Origin: Acidobacteriaceae bacterium
GTDB lineage: Bacteria; Acidobacteriota; Terriglobia; Terriglobales; Acidobacteriaceae
Reading direction: 5' to 3'
Assembly: GCA_030037545.1 (NCBI GenBank)
Contig: JASHRF010000107.1
Span: 45,236 to 109,235, forward strand
DNA: 64,000 nucleotides
Shown here: positions 1 to 9,994 of the stretch, piece after piece
Layout: each line of letters opens with the position of its first letter
How positions within the stretch are numbered: position 1 is the stretch's first letter
Notes under the pieces: generated by a model
Seen by the model: only the letters and a program-made list of their open reading frames with translations
The model's database searches: none
Told to the model about the DNA's origin: nothing
Translations under genes and position numbers: made by a program

Positions 1-1448
1 AACCGATTTTCCTCAAACTCGAGGGCCGGCGCGGTCTGGTGGTCGGCGCAGGCACAGTAGCGCTGGACAAAATTGCCGCGCTGCTGAAGACCGGCGTCCA
101 ACTGCGCGTGGTTGCGCCCCGGGCCCGCGAAGAAGTGAAGCAACTGGCGCGCGACGGCAGGATCGAATGGGTTGCGCGCGCCTTCGAGCCCGCCGATCTT
201 GACGGCAGCTTTATCGTGATCGCGGCTAGCGATGTGCCCGAGGTGAATTCCGGGGTTTACCGCGGGGCCGTGGAGCGCAACATTCTCTGCAACAGCGTTG
301 ACGATATTCCCAACTGCGATTTCTTCTTTGGCTCGGTGGTCAGCCGCGGCGATTTGCAGATTGCCATCTCGACAGCGGGTGAGAGCCCGTCGCTCGCCCA
401 GCGCCTGCGGCGCGAAATCGACGAACAGTTGCCACAGGATTTGGGGCCGTGGCTGAAGACCATTGGCGAATTGCGGCGCGAAATCCTTGCTACTCGTCCG
501 AAGGGAGAAGAGCGGAAGCTCCTCCTTCATGAACTGGCGCACCGGCAGGTGTGCGATTCGCCAACCTGCGCAATCCGGCAGCTTGCCCGGCCGCATGCCT
601 CCGGCGCAAACAACGGCACTGTCATCCTGAGCAACCAGAGCGCAGCGGAGGGGGTTGAAGGATCCACGGTTCGTCCGCATCCGCACGCCTTGCCGAGCCA
701 TGTCTATCTCGTCGGCGCCGGCCCGGGAAATCCCGATCTGCTGACTATCAAGGCGTTGCGGCTGATTGAATCCGCGGACGTGATTTTGCACGACGATTTG
801 GTTCCACAGGCCATCCTCGATCTGGCCTCGCCAGACGCCGAAATTCTGAATGTCGGCAAGCGCTGCGGCGCGAAGACCATTACCCAGGAGGAGATTCATG
901 CGCTGATGATCGACTATGCGCGCGCAGGCCGCAGCGTGGTGCGCCTCAAGAGCGGCGACCCCATGCTCTTTGGCCGTGGTGCCGAGGAGATTGCGGCGCT
1001 GAAGGATGCCAGTGTTGCGCATGAGCTAGTTCCCGGAGTTTCGGCGGCGTTTGCGGCGGCATCGTCGCTGGGCTGCTCGCTCACCGATCGCAACTGGGCC
1101 TCGAAGGTAATCTTCTCCACCGGGCACCACGCGCAGTCGCACAACCGCGCGGCGCTGCCGGCTCTCGAAGACGCTACGCGCGTGGTTTACATGCCGGGCC
1201 GCGACCTTACATTGCTCGCCGAAGAGTGGATGGCCGAGGGTCTGCCACCGGAACTGCCTTGCGCGCTGGTTTCGCGTGCCGCGCAACCAGACGAGGAAGT
1301 GCTTTCGACCACGCTGGGCGGGTTGCACGAAGCGCCGGCAGCCGCGGCGCCCAGCCTGCTATTGGCCGGTTGGGCGGTGCGGGAAGCCAGCGCGGCGGAT
1401 GAGATCGTGCAGAGCTCCCCTCGGGATTCGAACCTCACCGTTGCGTAG
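1..1448 (+). CDS. cysG: Siroheme synthase: precorrin-2 dehydrogenase / uroporphyrin-III C-methyltransferase fusion (5' partial, frame open to window edge)
   Basis: Frame is open upstream of the first listed start (PIFLKLEGRRGLVVGAGTVALDK). C-terminal half has SUMT motifs VYLVGAGPGNPDLLTIKALRLI, VVRLKSGDPMLFGRGAEE and VPGVSAAFAA. Confidence 0.9.
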   Translation, partial: PIFLKLEGRRGLVVGAGTVALDKIAALLKTGVQLRVVAPRAREEVKQLARDGRIEWVARAFEPADLDGSFIVIAASDVPEVNSGVYRGAVERNILCNSVDDIPNCDFFFGSVVSRGDLQIAISTAGESPSLAQRLRREIDEQLPQDLGPWLKTIGELRREILATRPKGEERKLLLHELAHRQVCDSPTCAIRQLARPHASGANNGTVILSNQSAAEGVEGSTVRPHPHALPSHVYLVGAGPGNPDLLTIKALRLIESADVILHDDLVPQAILDLASPDAEILNVGKRCGAKTITQEEIHALMIDYARAGRSVVRLKSGDPMLFGRGAEEIAALKDASVAHELVPGVSAAFAAASSLGCSLTDRNWASKVIFSTGHHAQSHNRAALPALEDATRVVYMPGRDLTLLAEEWMAEGLPPELPCALVSRAAQPDEEVLSTTLGGLHEAPAAAAPSLLLAGWAVREASAADEIVQSSPRDSNLTVA

Positions 1449-1546
1449 GTTTGCGGCCTCGCAACCATTGGCCAGAAAGAAGACGACAGGATGGGGCACG
1501 GAACATCGAAAGCCGATGATCGTTCCGCTGCTAAAGCCCGTCGTCC

Positions 1547-2542
1547 TCAGCTAAAGCCAAGCACCGGATGCGGGATGTAAAGCTCTTCGAGCGCGGTCAT
1601 TTCGTCCGCGGTCAGTTTCACGCTAAGCGCGGCCACGGAATCTTCGAGGTGATACGGCTTGGTGGCGCCGACGATGGGCGCGGTGACAGCGGGCTTGGCC
1701 AGCAGCCAGGCGAGGGCCACGGTGGCGCGGGCGAGGCCGCGCTTCTCTGCGATTTCTCCCACGCGATCGATCACCTTGCGGTCTGCTTCCCCGGTGCGCG
1801 CGTAGAGATTTCTGCCGAACACGTCCGTCTCCAGCCGCGTGGTTTTCTCGCTGTTCCATGGCCGCGCGAGGCGGCCGCGCGCCAGCGGGCTCCACGGAAT
1901 CACGCCGATGCCTTCCGCGAGACAGAGGCCGATCATTTCGCGCTCTTCCTCGCGATAGAGCAGGTTGTAGTGATCCTGCATGGAGACGAAGCGGCTCCAT
2001 CCGTGGCTGTCGGCGAGGTAGAGTGCCCTGGCAAACTGCCACGCGTACATTGAGGACGCGCCGATGTAGCGCACCTTGCCCGCCTTGATCATGTCGTGCA
2101 GCGCTTCCAGCGTCTCTTCGATAGGCGTCTCGGTATCCCAGCGGTGAATCTGGTAGAGATCGACGTAATCGGTCTGGAGGCGCCGCAGGCTCTGATCGAG
2201 CTCAAAGATAATTTCCTTGCGCGAAAGGCCGCGGCCGTTGGGCTCGTCACGCATGAGTCCCCAGGCTTTTGTAGCGAGAACGATAGCCTCGCGGCGCGTG
2301 TTTTTCTTGAGGAAGCGGCCGAGGATGGATTCGCTGTCTCCGCTTGAATAGACATTGGCGGTATCGAAGAAGTTCATGCCGAGGTTGAGGGCCTGGCGCA
2401 GAAACGGCTGGCTGTCGGCGTCATTGAGGGTCCATGCGTGACGGCCGGGCTTGCGCTCATTGGTTGGCTCTCCGTAACTCATGCAGCCCAGGCAAAGGCG
2501 GGAGACTTTGAGGCCGGTTTTGCCGAGATTCACGTATTCCAT
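1547..2542 (-). CDS. Aldo/keto reductase
   Basis: MEYVNLGKTGLKVSRLCLGCMSYG, DTANVYSSGDSESILG, DLYQIHRWD, GASSMYAWQ. Start placed at the internal Met (2542) rather than the ORF extension. Confidence 0.9.
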   Translation of the reverse strand: MEYVNLGKTGLKVSRLCLGCMSYGEPTNERKPGRHAWTLNDADSQPFLRQALNLGMNFFDTANVYSSGDSESILGRFLKKNTRREAIVLATKAWGLMRDEPNGRGLSRKEIIFELDQSLRRLQTDYVDLYQIHRWDTETPIEETLEALHDMIKAGKVRYIGASSMYAWQFARALYLADSHGWSRFVSMQDHYNLLYREEEREMIGLCLAEGIGVIPWSPLARGRLARPWNSEKTTRLETDVFGRNLYARTGEADRKVIDRVGEIAEKRGLARATVALAWLLAKPAVTAPIVGATKPYHLEDSVAALSVKLTADEMTALEELYIPHPVLGFS

Positions 2543-2570
2543 GGTTTCTCCTTGCAGGATTCTCCTGACC

Positions 2571-3089
2571 TCAGCTTGTCTGAGGCTCATTGCCCAGCAG
2601 GTGCGTGTAGACCGCCAGCGTCTGCCGGTCGAAGCAGACGAACTCGACGCGCTCCACGCCGCTGGCGTCCACATGCTCTCTTACGGTGCGAATCGCGATA
2701 TCGGCAGCGCGGTCCAGGGGAAAACCATAGATGCCGGTGCTGATGGCGGGAAACGCGATGGAGCGCAGCCCATGTTCGCGGGCCAGATCGAGGCAGTGCC
2801 GGTAACAGGAGGCGAGCAGCTCGTCTTCATGATGTGTGCCGTCGCGCCACACCGGGCCAACGGCGTGGAAGACCCACTTCGCGGGCAGGCGAAACCCGGG
2901 TGTGCATTTGGCGTCGCCGGTGGCGCAACCCTTGTGTATCCGACAGGCGGCCAGCAGTTCCGGTCCGGCGGCGCGGTGAATGGCCCCATCCACGCCGCCC
3001 CCTCCAAGCAGGGTAGTATTGGCCGCGTTCACGATCGCGTCCACCGCGATCCGCGTAATATCCCCCGGAGTTGCTTTGAGTTCCGCCAT
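2571..3089 (-). CDS. Macro domain protein (ADP-ribose / O-acetyl-ADP-ribose binding or hydrolase)
   Basis: [58 protein letters not shown] are macro-domain signatures. Confidence 0.93.
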   Translation of the reverse strand: MAELKATPGDITRIAVDAIVNAANTTLLGGGGVDGAIHRAAGPELLAACRIHKGCATGDAKCTPGFRLPAKWVFHAVGPVWRDGTHHEDELLASCYRHCLDLAREHGLRSIAFPAISTGIYGFPLDRAADIAIRTVREHVDASGVERVEFVCFDRQTLAVYTHLLGNEPQTS

Positions 3090-3404
3090 TCGGAGCCGGC
3101 ACGTGGTTGCAGGATTATTCTCGCACGCTTAAGATCATGAAGCCGACCCAGCAACGAAGACGGTGGCTCGAAACAGGCCCAGGCAAGGCCGCATTTAGCC
3201 TCATTCCGGCTTGCCAAGCCCAGTTCCGCTTTGGGGTTGGTTCTTTGGTTGTAGACGCATGGGATTCAAAGCCATCGTATACTTAAGATTTGAGTTATAG
3301 CTACAACCGGCTGCGTAATCGAGGCGTAGAGCGCGGGGAGCGGCCGGGGAAGCAACTTTTATGGAAGCGCGACGGTCTCACCTTACATCCCCGCGGGGAG
3401 GCGT

Positions 3405-5831
3405 GTGCAGCCTGGGCAGCGGCGCGCGCAGGAAGCCGAATCTTTTGACCGCGGGATCCGGGACTGGTCAGGAAGGCGCGAAAACTTGCTAGAACGCTCA
3501 GAGTCCGAAAGCGGTCTGGTGCGCCTGCCGCGCAGACGCTCTTCGACGTCTGGCGGGGCTCTCCGCGCCATAGTCGCAATGGCGCTTCCGGCGGTGCTGG
3601 CGATGGCCGGCTGCGGCGGCAGCGTTGCGTCCTTGTCTACAGCCGGCGCTCGCTCCTCGAACGGCAGCTTTTCCATTTCGCCCGGCGCCCTCGCAGTCGA
3701 CACCAACTGTACCGGCTGCAATAACGCCAGATCCGGATATGAGCAGTTCAGCGCCACCACCTCCAGCGGCGCGCAGGCCAGCGTGACCTGGAGCGTGAGC
3801 GGCGGCGATTCCTACGCCGGCGGCGGCAAGTTTATGAGCGCGTCGGATGGGGAATATGTGCCTCCCAGCTTTCTCACAGCGGACAGCGTGCAAGTGACGG
3901 TTACGGCGACTTCGACATCAAACCCGAGCCTTACGGCCACGGCCAAGGTGACCGTGACGCCGGGATTCCTGCAGCCGCTTTCGCCTGAAAATGCCGCCCT
4001 GGCCGCTAACGGGACCGCGACCATCACGGGGTATATCGCGGAGGTGGGCGGGACGGACGAAATCAATTTTGCCACTTCGAGCTCAGCCAATGGCTCCAAT
4101 GGCGGGCAGGGCACCGTGGTGTCCACACCGTGCGCGCGCGGCAACCTGACCAATGGCGACTTCACCAAATGCACGGCCACCTACACAGCGCCTGGGGTGG
4201 TTTCTCAGACCGAGACCACCTATGTTGTGGCCACCATCGGCAGTTCGGCTTCGACGGAATCGACCGATGTGCTTTTGAATACGGCGGGCGTGAATTCCAA
4301 TCCGGCCGATCACCAGGCACAGTTGAGTACGCCCATCTCGCTGGGCAGCTCGGGCGGAAACAACGACGATTACGATGAGAACTCCTCGAATCAGATCGTT
4401 GACTGCTGCGGCGGCACGCTGGGATCGCTGATCAAGGACTCCAGCGGCAATCAATACATTTTGAGCAACAACCATGTGCTGGCGCGCAGCGACCAGGCGA
4501 GCGTGGGCGAGACCATCATCCAGCCGGGCCTGATTGACAACACAGGCGGAGCCTGTGACCCCGAAGGCGATGGCGGCACGGAAACGCCGGTGGGGACGTT
4601 GACCGGATTTGTCCCCGTGAAATCGACTTCGACCAATGTGGATGCGGCGATTGCCGGGGTGAACTCGGGGGCAGTGAGCGCCGGCGGCGCGATCCTGGAA
4701 CTGGGCGCGCCGGAGGCCGGTGGCACGCTGGCCGCCGCGCCGCCCGGCGTCTCCTCGACCGGCGGCACAGGTGAGACGCCGACGGTGGGCATGACGGTGG
4801 CCAAAAGCGGACGGACCACAGGCCTTACCTGCGCGCAAATCTCAGTGGTTGCGCTCGCGGTGCAGGTCTCGTACTACACCAATTGCGCGGAGACCGAACC
4901 CTACTATACGAAGACCTACACCAACCAGATTGGCATCGAGGCCGAGCACTTCAGCGATGCCGGCGATTCGGGTTCCCTGGTGGTGGATACCAGCGATGCC
5001 GAACCGGTGGGACTCTTCTTTGCGGGAGGGGTAACGACTTCAGGGACCAGCGAGGGCGTAGCCAACCCCGTGGGCGAGGTGCTGAGCGAGCTCAAGACGT
5101 ATGTGGGCGATAACGGTACGTCCTATTCGTTTGTGGGGACGAACGATCACCCGGTGAGCTGTTTGAACTATGGCAGCGGAACGGCGGCCGCGGCGCAGGG
5201 CCGCACGTTGAGCGGAGCGGAAATGGATCGCGCCCAGCAGGCCATGCTGGATGCTCGTTCGCTGGTAAATCCTTCCGCGGGAATCCTAGGCGTGGCCACG
5301 GGCAAGAGCAGCGATGGCGCCGGCGAGGCCGCGGTGATTGTCTACGTGGATCCGAACAAGAGCGCCAGCGTTCCGGCTACGGTTGACGGTGTACGCACGG
5401 AAGTGATTCCGGCTTCGGAGCAAGCGGTTGCGATGGGGACCGCGCCGCAGTCGTGGTTGCAGGCGGGCGCCATGCCCGCGCTGCGGGCCGGCGTGCTGCG
5501 CCAGGCCATCGGCACCCAGCAGCAGATCGCCACAAGCCTGATGAAGCAGTATCCGGCCTTTTTCGGCGTGGGCGTGGGCCAAAGCTTCGACGATCCGGCG
5601 GAAGCGGCGCTGGTTATCTACGTGGACGAGAACGAAGTTCCCGCGCAGCTTCCTCAGACCATCGACGGACTGCGCACACGCTACATCGTCATGGAGCGCC
5701 TGCACGTGACTCGCTCGTATCTATCGGCCACGCCCACGCGCAGCCATTGCATGGCGCACCCCGCGCCGGCACCGGCCAAGGGATTCGATTTGCTGCAATC
5801 GAAGAAGCTCCGCAACTTGACTCTCTATTGA
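3405..5831 (+). CDS. Secreted/lipoprotein trypsin-like serine protease with N-terminal Ig-like region and C-terminal tandem repeat
   Basis: Hydrophobic segment plus lipobox-like MALPAVLAMAGCGG; catalytic-type NNHVLAR, NVDAAIAG, GDSGSLVV; two C-terminal units GVATGKSSDGAGEAAVIVYVD and GVGVGQSFDDPAEAALVIYVD. Exact start uncertain. Confidence 0.75.
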   Translation: MQPGQRRAQEAESFDRGIRDWSGRRENLLERSESESGLVRLPRRRSSTSGGALRAIVAMALPAVLAMAGCGGSVASLSTAGARSSNGSFSISPGALAVDTNCTGCNNARSGYEQFSATTSSGAQASVTWSVSGGDSYAGGGKFMSASDGEYVPPSFLTADSVQVTVTATSTSNPSLTATAKVTVTPGFLQPLSPENAALAANGTATITGYIAEVGGTDEINFATSSSANGSNGGQGTVVSTPCARGNLTNGDFTKCTATYTAPGVVSQTETTYVVATIGSSASTESTDVLLNTAGVNSNPADHQAQLSTPISLGSSGGNNDDYDENSSNQIVDCCGGTLGSLIKDSSGNQYILSNNHVLARSDQASVGETIIQPGLIDNTGGACDPEGDGGTETPVGTLTGFVPVKSTSTNVDAAIAGVNSGAVSAGGAILELGAPEAGGTLAAAPPGVSSTGGTGETPTVGMTVAKSGRTTGLTCAQISVVALAVQVSYYTNCAETEPYYTKTYTNQIGIEAEHFSDAGDSGSLVVDTSDAEPVGLFFAGGVTTSGTSEGVANPVGEVLSELKTYVGDNGTSYSFVGTNDHPVSCLNYGSGTAAAAQGRTLSGAEMDRAQQAMLDARSLVNPSAGILGVATGKSSDGAGEAAVIVYVDPNKSASVPATVDGVRTEVIPASEQAVAMGTAPQSWLQAGAMPALRAGVLRQAIGTQQQIATSLMKQYPAFFGVGVGQSFDDPAEAALVIYVDENEVPAQLPQTIDGLRTRYIVMERLHVTRSYLSATPTRSHCMAHPAPAPAKGFDLLQSKKLRNLTLY

Positions 5832-5920
5832 GGGAGAAGCGGGCTGTTTCTGCAACGAGGAGCGGGAATCATTCGACTCCACGCGCCGGCGAGCAGGTCA
5901 ATTAGCCGCTTCGGCCGGCA

Positions 5921-6949
5921 TCAATCGGGAACAGGCGCCCTCGGCGTCAGTTTCGCAGCCAGGGCAGCCGCGATCTGCCGCCCGTGAAACCGCCCGTTTT
6001 CGATGAAGATTTCGTTGGTCCGCGAGCCGGCAACAATCACACCCGCCAGATAGACGCCTGGCACATTGCTTTCGAGAGTTTCCTTGTGGCAGACAGGGAG
6101 GCGATCGACCCCGCCGCAGACCACGCCCAAGCGCTCCAGGAAGTCGAAATCGGGGTGGTAGCCGGTGAGCGCGAAGACAAAATCGTTAGGCAGCGTGAGC
6201 CGGCCCTCGGGCGTTTCGATGAGCAGGGTGTCGGGCGCGATCTCGAGCACGCTGGAGTTGAAATAGGCCTTGATCTGGCCGTGCTTGATGCGGTTTTCAA
6301 TGTCCGGCTTGATCCAATATTTGACGTGCCGGTGCATCTCCGGGCCGTGGTGAATGAGCGTGACCCGGGCGCCGTGCCGCCACAACTCCAGCGCCGCAAT
6401 GGCCGCCGAGTTCTTGCCGCCGATCACGGCCACATCCAGGCCGTAGCAGGGGTGGGGGTCGTTGTAGTAGTGGTGCACCTTGCTCAGCTCTTCGCCAGGA
6501 ATGCCCATCATGTTGGGCAGGTCGTAGTAGCCGATGGCCACGGCCAGCTTGCGCGCATGCAGGGCGCCGGCGCGGCCAAAACGGTCTTCGGTATGCGCGG
6601 TAAAATCGCCGTCCGCGCCGCTGATGCGCTCCACGCGATGATACTGGCGCACATCGAGCCGATAGAACGCGGCTACCTGCCGGTAATATTCGAGAGCTTC
6701 ATTGCGCGTGGGCTTGGCGTTGGGGCTGGGGAAGGGAATGCCGCCGATCTCCAGCAGTTCGGAGGTGGTGAAAAAGGTCATGTGGGCGGGATAGTGGAAG
6801 AGCGAATTGCAGACGCAGCCCTTGTCGACCAGGACCACGCGCAGGCCAACCTTTTGTGCTTCGATGGCGCAGGCCAAGCCGGTGGGCCCGGCGCCGATGA
6901 CCAGAAGATCGAAGAGCGCGTTCGGTGCGCCGGAAACAGGTTCGTTCAT
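5921..6949 (-). CDS. ypdA: YpdA-family FAD-dependent oxidoreductase (putative bacillithiol disulfide reductase)
   Basis: LLVIGAGPTGLACAIEAQKVGLRVVLVDKG; LFHYPAHMTFFTTSELLEIGGIPF; VAVIGGKNSAAIAALELWRHGARVTLIHHG. Confidence 0.85.
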   Translation of the reverse strand: MNEPVSGAPNALFDLLVIGAGPTGLACAIEAQKVGLRVVLVDKGCVCNSLFHYPAHMTFFTTSELLEIGGIPFPSPNAKPTRNEALEYYRQVAAFYRLDVRQYHRVERISGADGDFTAHTEDRFGRAGALHARKLAVAIGYYDLPNMMGIPGEELSKVHHYYNDPHPCYGLDVAVIGGKNSAAIAALELWRHGARVTLIHHGPEMHRHVKYWIKPDIENRIKHGQIKAYFNSSVLEIAPDTLLIETPEGRLTLPNDFVFALTGYHPDFDFLERLGVVCGGVDRLPVCHKETLESNVPGVYLAGVIVAGSRTNEIFIENGRFHGRQIAAALAAKLTPRAPVPD

Positions 6950-6991
6950 ATCTCTAGCTTAGGGCAATGGGTCGATCGCCGCGTCGGACGG

Positions 6992-7258
6992 CTAAGGCGC
7001 GGGTGCGGGCTCGGAATCGGGCGCCGGCGGAGGAATCAGCGGCAGTTCTTCAATCACATCCAGGCCGGCATTGAGCAGCAGCTTGGCCACGGCGGCGGGG
7101 TTCAATCGCGTGGCGTCGAATTCAACGCGCAGCGTGTGAGCCGAGGTATCGAGAGCCAGTCGCCGGATGCCGTACACATCTCTCGCGCGCGCCAGCGCCC
7201 GCGCCACCTGCTCGGTGGGCGGTGTTCCATAGCGATAGAGAGCTTCTACCGTGGTCAT
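6992..7258 (-). CDS. Small heavy-metal-associated (HMA)-like domain protein
   Basis: 88 aa, GIRRLALDTSAHTLRVEFDATRLNPAAVAKLLLNAGLDV resembles a beta-alpha-beta HMA fold without a clear CxxC. Confidence 0.5.
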   Translation of the reverse strand: MTTVEALYRYGTPPTEQVARALARARDVYGIRRLALDTSAHTLRVEFDATRLNPAAVAKLLLNAGLDVIEELPLIPPPAPDSEPAPAP

Positions 7259-7289
7259 GCTTCGATGATAACAACCTAGGACCGGAACG

Positions 7290-7790
7290 CTACATCAAGC
7301 TGTTGAGGTACTCGCGGATTTCCGGGCTCGACCAGTCCTGTGCGCCCACGAATTTGCGGCGGATCACGCCTTTGCGGTCGATCACGTAGGTTTCCGGCCA
7401 CATGTCGGTGCGGAAGAGCTTGGGCGCCGATTCGCTGGGGTCGCGAACGGTAATGAAATCGATGTGGCGGCGGGTGAGAAAGCGCTTGTAAGAATCGGCA
7501 TCGTCGTCAATGCTGACGCCGATGATGACCAGGTTCGGCATCTCGTGATGCAGTTTCAGCAGCGAAGGGGTTTCAATGATGCACGGCCCGCACTGACTCC
7601 ACCAGAAATTGAGCAAGACCACCTTGCCGCGATAGCTGGCCAGATGGACCGAAGTCGTGCCGTCGGAGACGGTGAAATCGGGCGCCGGTGTGCCCGTGTA
7701 CTCTGGATGCGCGCCGCGATTGCACGCGCAAAGAAGGGCGAGAGGCAGGGCTAAAGCCAGGGCCGGGAAGCGACGAGACAGCACATTCAT
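7290..7790 (-). CDS. TlpA/ResA-type thioredoxin-like lipoprotein
   Basis: Signal peptide ending LALLCAC; APDFTVSDGTTSVHLASYRGKVVLLNFWWSQCGPCIIETPSL; YVIDRKGVIRRKFVG. Confidence 0.9.
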   Translation of the reverse strand: MNVLSRRFPALALALPLALLCACNRGAHPEYTGTPAPDFTVSDGTTSVHLASYRGKVVLLNFWWSQCGPCIIETPSLLKLHHEMPNLVIIGVSIDDDADSYKRFLTRRHIDFITVRDPSESAPKLFRTDMWPETYVIDRKGVIRRKFVGAQDWSSPEIREYLNSLM

Positions 7791-7861
7791 ATAATAGCGG
7801 GGAAAGGCGAATCCTTCTCACTCAGGGCAAGCGGAGGGACACGGAGATAGCACAGATCACG

Positions 7862-9049
7862 ATGCCGGACGACGAACTGAAAACCGCAGGGGACAGGAAA
7901 TCGGTGCTCGGCCTGGTGGATGAGTCCGGGGCGCCCATCGCCCATGCGGATTGGCGGGAGTGGGCGCGGGCTGCGCCGGGCACCGTCTTTGCTCAGCCTG
8001 AGCCGGGGCAACTGGTTGATCTCACGGTAATTATTCCGGCGCGCAACGAGGAACAGCCGATCGGCGAGTGCCTCGAGTCCCTGGTCGCGCAGTCCGAAGA
8101 CATTTTCGAGCTGGGCCGCGACTGGGAGTTGATTGTGGTCGACGATCACTCCACCGACCGCACAGCGGAGATCGCACGGGGGTTTGCCGGCGTGACAGTG
8201 ATGAAGGCCGGGAGTCTGGAGCCCGGCTGGACCGGAAAAGCCAACGCCATTTGGACGGCGGCGCAACAGGCCCGCGGCCGCTGGCTGCTGTTTACCGACG
8301 CCGATACCGTCCACGAGCCGGGCGACCTGCGCCGTGCCATGCATGAGGCGGAGCGAAACAAGGTGGGGATGCTCAGCTACTCGCCACGCCAGATCGTCAG
8401 CGGCCTGGCGCAGCGGGTGCTCATGCCCCTCATCTTTTCCGAGCTGGCGCTGGCCTATCCGCCGGCCAAAGTCTCCGACCCGGCGCAACGCATTGCCGCC
8501 GCCAACGGGCAGTTCCTGCTCGTCGAACGCGAGGCGTACCGGCGACTGGGCGGCCATGCCAGCGTTGCCGATAAAGTGCTTGAAGACGTAGAGCTGGCCT
8601 TTATCGCCAAGCGCCGCCGTGTTGGCCTGCGCTTCCGCTACGCGGCCGATGCGCTCTCCGCACGCATGTACCGCAGCACCGGCGCCATGATCGAAGGCTG
8701 GACCAAGAACCTGGCGCTACTCTTCAACAACGCGCTGGCCACGGCGGTTTGGCGCGCACTCGATTTTTTCCTGCTCTTCGGCTTGCCGGTGCTGGCCGTT
8801 GCGCTGTGGGACGCAAAGCTGGCGGTGCGCTCTCTGGCCTGGCTGGGCGCGGGCTGGGTGCTGGCTCTCCTGTGGGTGCGGACACTGGTCCGCTTCTATT
8901 CACGCGTAGCCAAATCGAATTTTCCCTTCGCCGATTGCCTGATTGCGCCGCTGGGGCTCCCACTCTTTATCGCGCTGCTTTACTGGAGCTGGTTTCAGCA
9001 CCGGGTGCTGAAGCGGGTAAGCTGGAAAGGGCGGAGTTACGCGGCGTGA
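7862..9049 (+). CDS. Membrane-associated family 2 glycosyltransferase (HpnB-like)
   Basis: TVIIPARNEEQPIGECLESL, ELIVVDDHSTDRTAEIA, GRWLLFTDADTVHEPG, C-terminal TM segments. Start placed at MPDDELK (7862). Confidence 0.82.
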   Translation: MPDDELKTAGDRKSVLGLVDESGAPIAHADWREWARAAPGTVFAQPEPGQLVDLTVIIPARNEEQPIGECLESLVAQSEDIFELGRDWELIVVDDHSTDRTAEIARGFAGVTVMKAGSLEPGWTGKANAIWTAAQQARGRWLLFTDADTVHEPGDLRRAMHEAERNKVGMLSYSPRQIVSGLAQRVLMPLIFSELALAYPPAKVSDPAQRIAAANGQFLLVEREAYRRLGGHASVADKVLEDVELAFIAKRRRVGLRFRYAADALSARMYRSTGAMIEGWTKNLALLFNNALATAVWRALDFFLLFGLPVLAVALWDAKLAVRSLAWLGAGWVLALLWVRTLVRFYSRVAKSNFPFADCLIAPLGLPLFIALLYWSWFQHRVLKRVSWKGRSYAA

Positions 9050-9114
9050 CCGTTGCAGCGGCGAAATCCTGGTTGATTTTGTGAAGCAGAAGGGCCATTT
9101 GCAGCATCTTTCCA

Positions 9115-9552
9115 TTGAGGTTCCTGATGATTTTCCTCACGCGGCGCGCGACCTTTTCCTCGTCGCACTACTACTGGAATGCAGCCTGGTCCGCGGAGAA
9201 GAACGAACAGGTATTCGGGCGCTGCGCCAACCGCCACGGGCACGGCCACAACTATACGCTGGAGGTGACGGTGGGCGGCGAGCCGGACCCGGTGACAGGA
9301 TTTGTGGTCGATCTGAAGTGGCTCAAGGATGTTATGGAACGGGAAGTGGTGGCCCGCTACGATCATCGCCATTTGAACCTGGAAGTGGAAGAGTTTGCGG
9401 CGGGCAAGATGATTCCGACCACGGAGAATATCGCGATTGCAGCGTGGCGCCGGCTGGAGCCGGCAGTGAATGCGGCCGGCGGGGCGCAGTTGAGCCGCAT
9501 TCGCGTGTACGAGACGGCGGAGATTTTTGCGGAGTATAGAGGCGGGCAATGA
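9115..9552 (+). CDS. 6-pyruvoyl-tetrahydropterin synthase / QueD family, copy 1
   Basis: FSSSHYYWN, FGRCANRHGHGHNYTLEVTVGG, YDHRHLNLE, PTTENIAIAAWRRL: Zn ligands and catalytic Cys preserved. Confidence 0.9.
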   Translation: MRFLMIFLTRRATFSSSHYYWNAAWSAEKNEQVFGRCANRHGHGHNYTLEVTVGGEPDPVTGFVVDLKWLKDVMEREVVARYDHRHLNLEVEEFAAGKMIPTTENIAIAAWRRLEPAVNAAGGAQLSRIRVYETAEIFAEYRGGQ

Positions 9553-9989
9553 GCAGCGCGGCCAGGGCATATTTGGGCCGGCGCTACGCACTGAGCGCCA
9601 GTCATCGTCTGCACAGCGAGGCGTTGACGGCTGAGGAGAACGAGGCGGCGTACGGAAAGTGCAACAATCCCCACGGACATGGGCACAATTACGTGGTGGA
9701 GGTGCTGGTGGGCGGCGGGGTGGACGCGGAGACAGGCATGGTGATCGGTCTGGCGTGGCTGGATGCAGTGGTGAAGGAAAGGATCGTGGCACGGTTCGAT
9801 CACCACAACCTGAATTGCGATGCGGCGTTCGCCGCGCAAGTTCCAACGACCGAGAACCTTTGCCGGGCGGTGTTTGCGCTATTGAGAGACGAGCTTCCGG
9901 CAGGCCAACTTGAAGGTGTTCGCGTGGAAGAGACAGAAAACAACTTCTTCGAATTTTTTGGCGCTTCATTGCCCGCAGGCGGGAGGTAA
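9549..9989 (+). CDS. 6-pyruvoyl-tetrahydropterin synthase / QueD family, copy 2
   Basis: [55 protein letters not shown]. Overlaps copy 1 by 4 nt. Confidence 0.9.
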   Translation: MSSAARAYLGRRYALSASHRLHSEALTAEENEAAYGKCNNPHGHGHNYVVEVLVGGGVDAETGMVIGLAWLDAVVKERIVARFDHHNLNCDAAFAAQVPTTENLCRAVFALLRDELPAGQLEGVRVEETENNFFEFFGASLPAGGR

Positions 9990-9994
9990 GCTGG

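Noticed and set aside
1415-1485. tRNA-like string GGGATTCGAACC near the cysG 3' end
   Set aside because: Resembles a reverse-strand T-loop, but the flanking bases do not form a T-arm or acceptor stem and it lies in the cysG reading frame; treated as chance.
1525-1560. Possible REP fragments (two GCTAAAGCC strings) after cysG
   Set aside because: Too short, one lies in the aldo/keto reductase stop region, and no second hairpin or TTCAAAAC tail.
5984-7279. 431-aa plus-strand ORF
   Set aside because: Antisense to the ypdA-like gene and HMA-like gene, both with clear family motifs.
7740-7770. ggctaaagccagggcc resembling REP
   Set aside because: Encodes the hydrophobic signal peptide of the TlpA-like protein; no tail or second hairpin.
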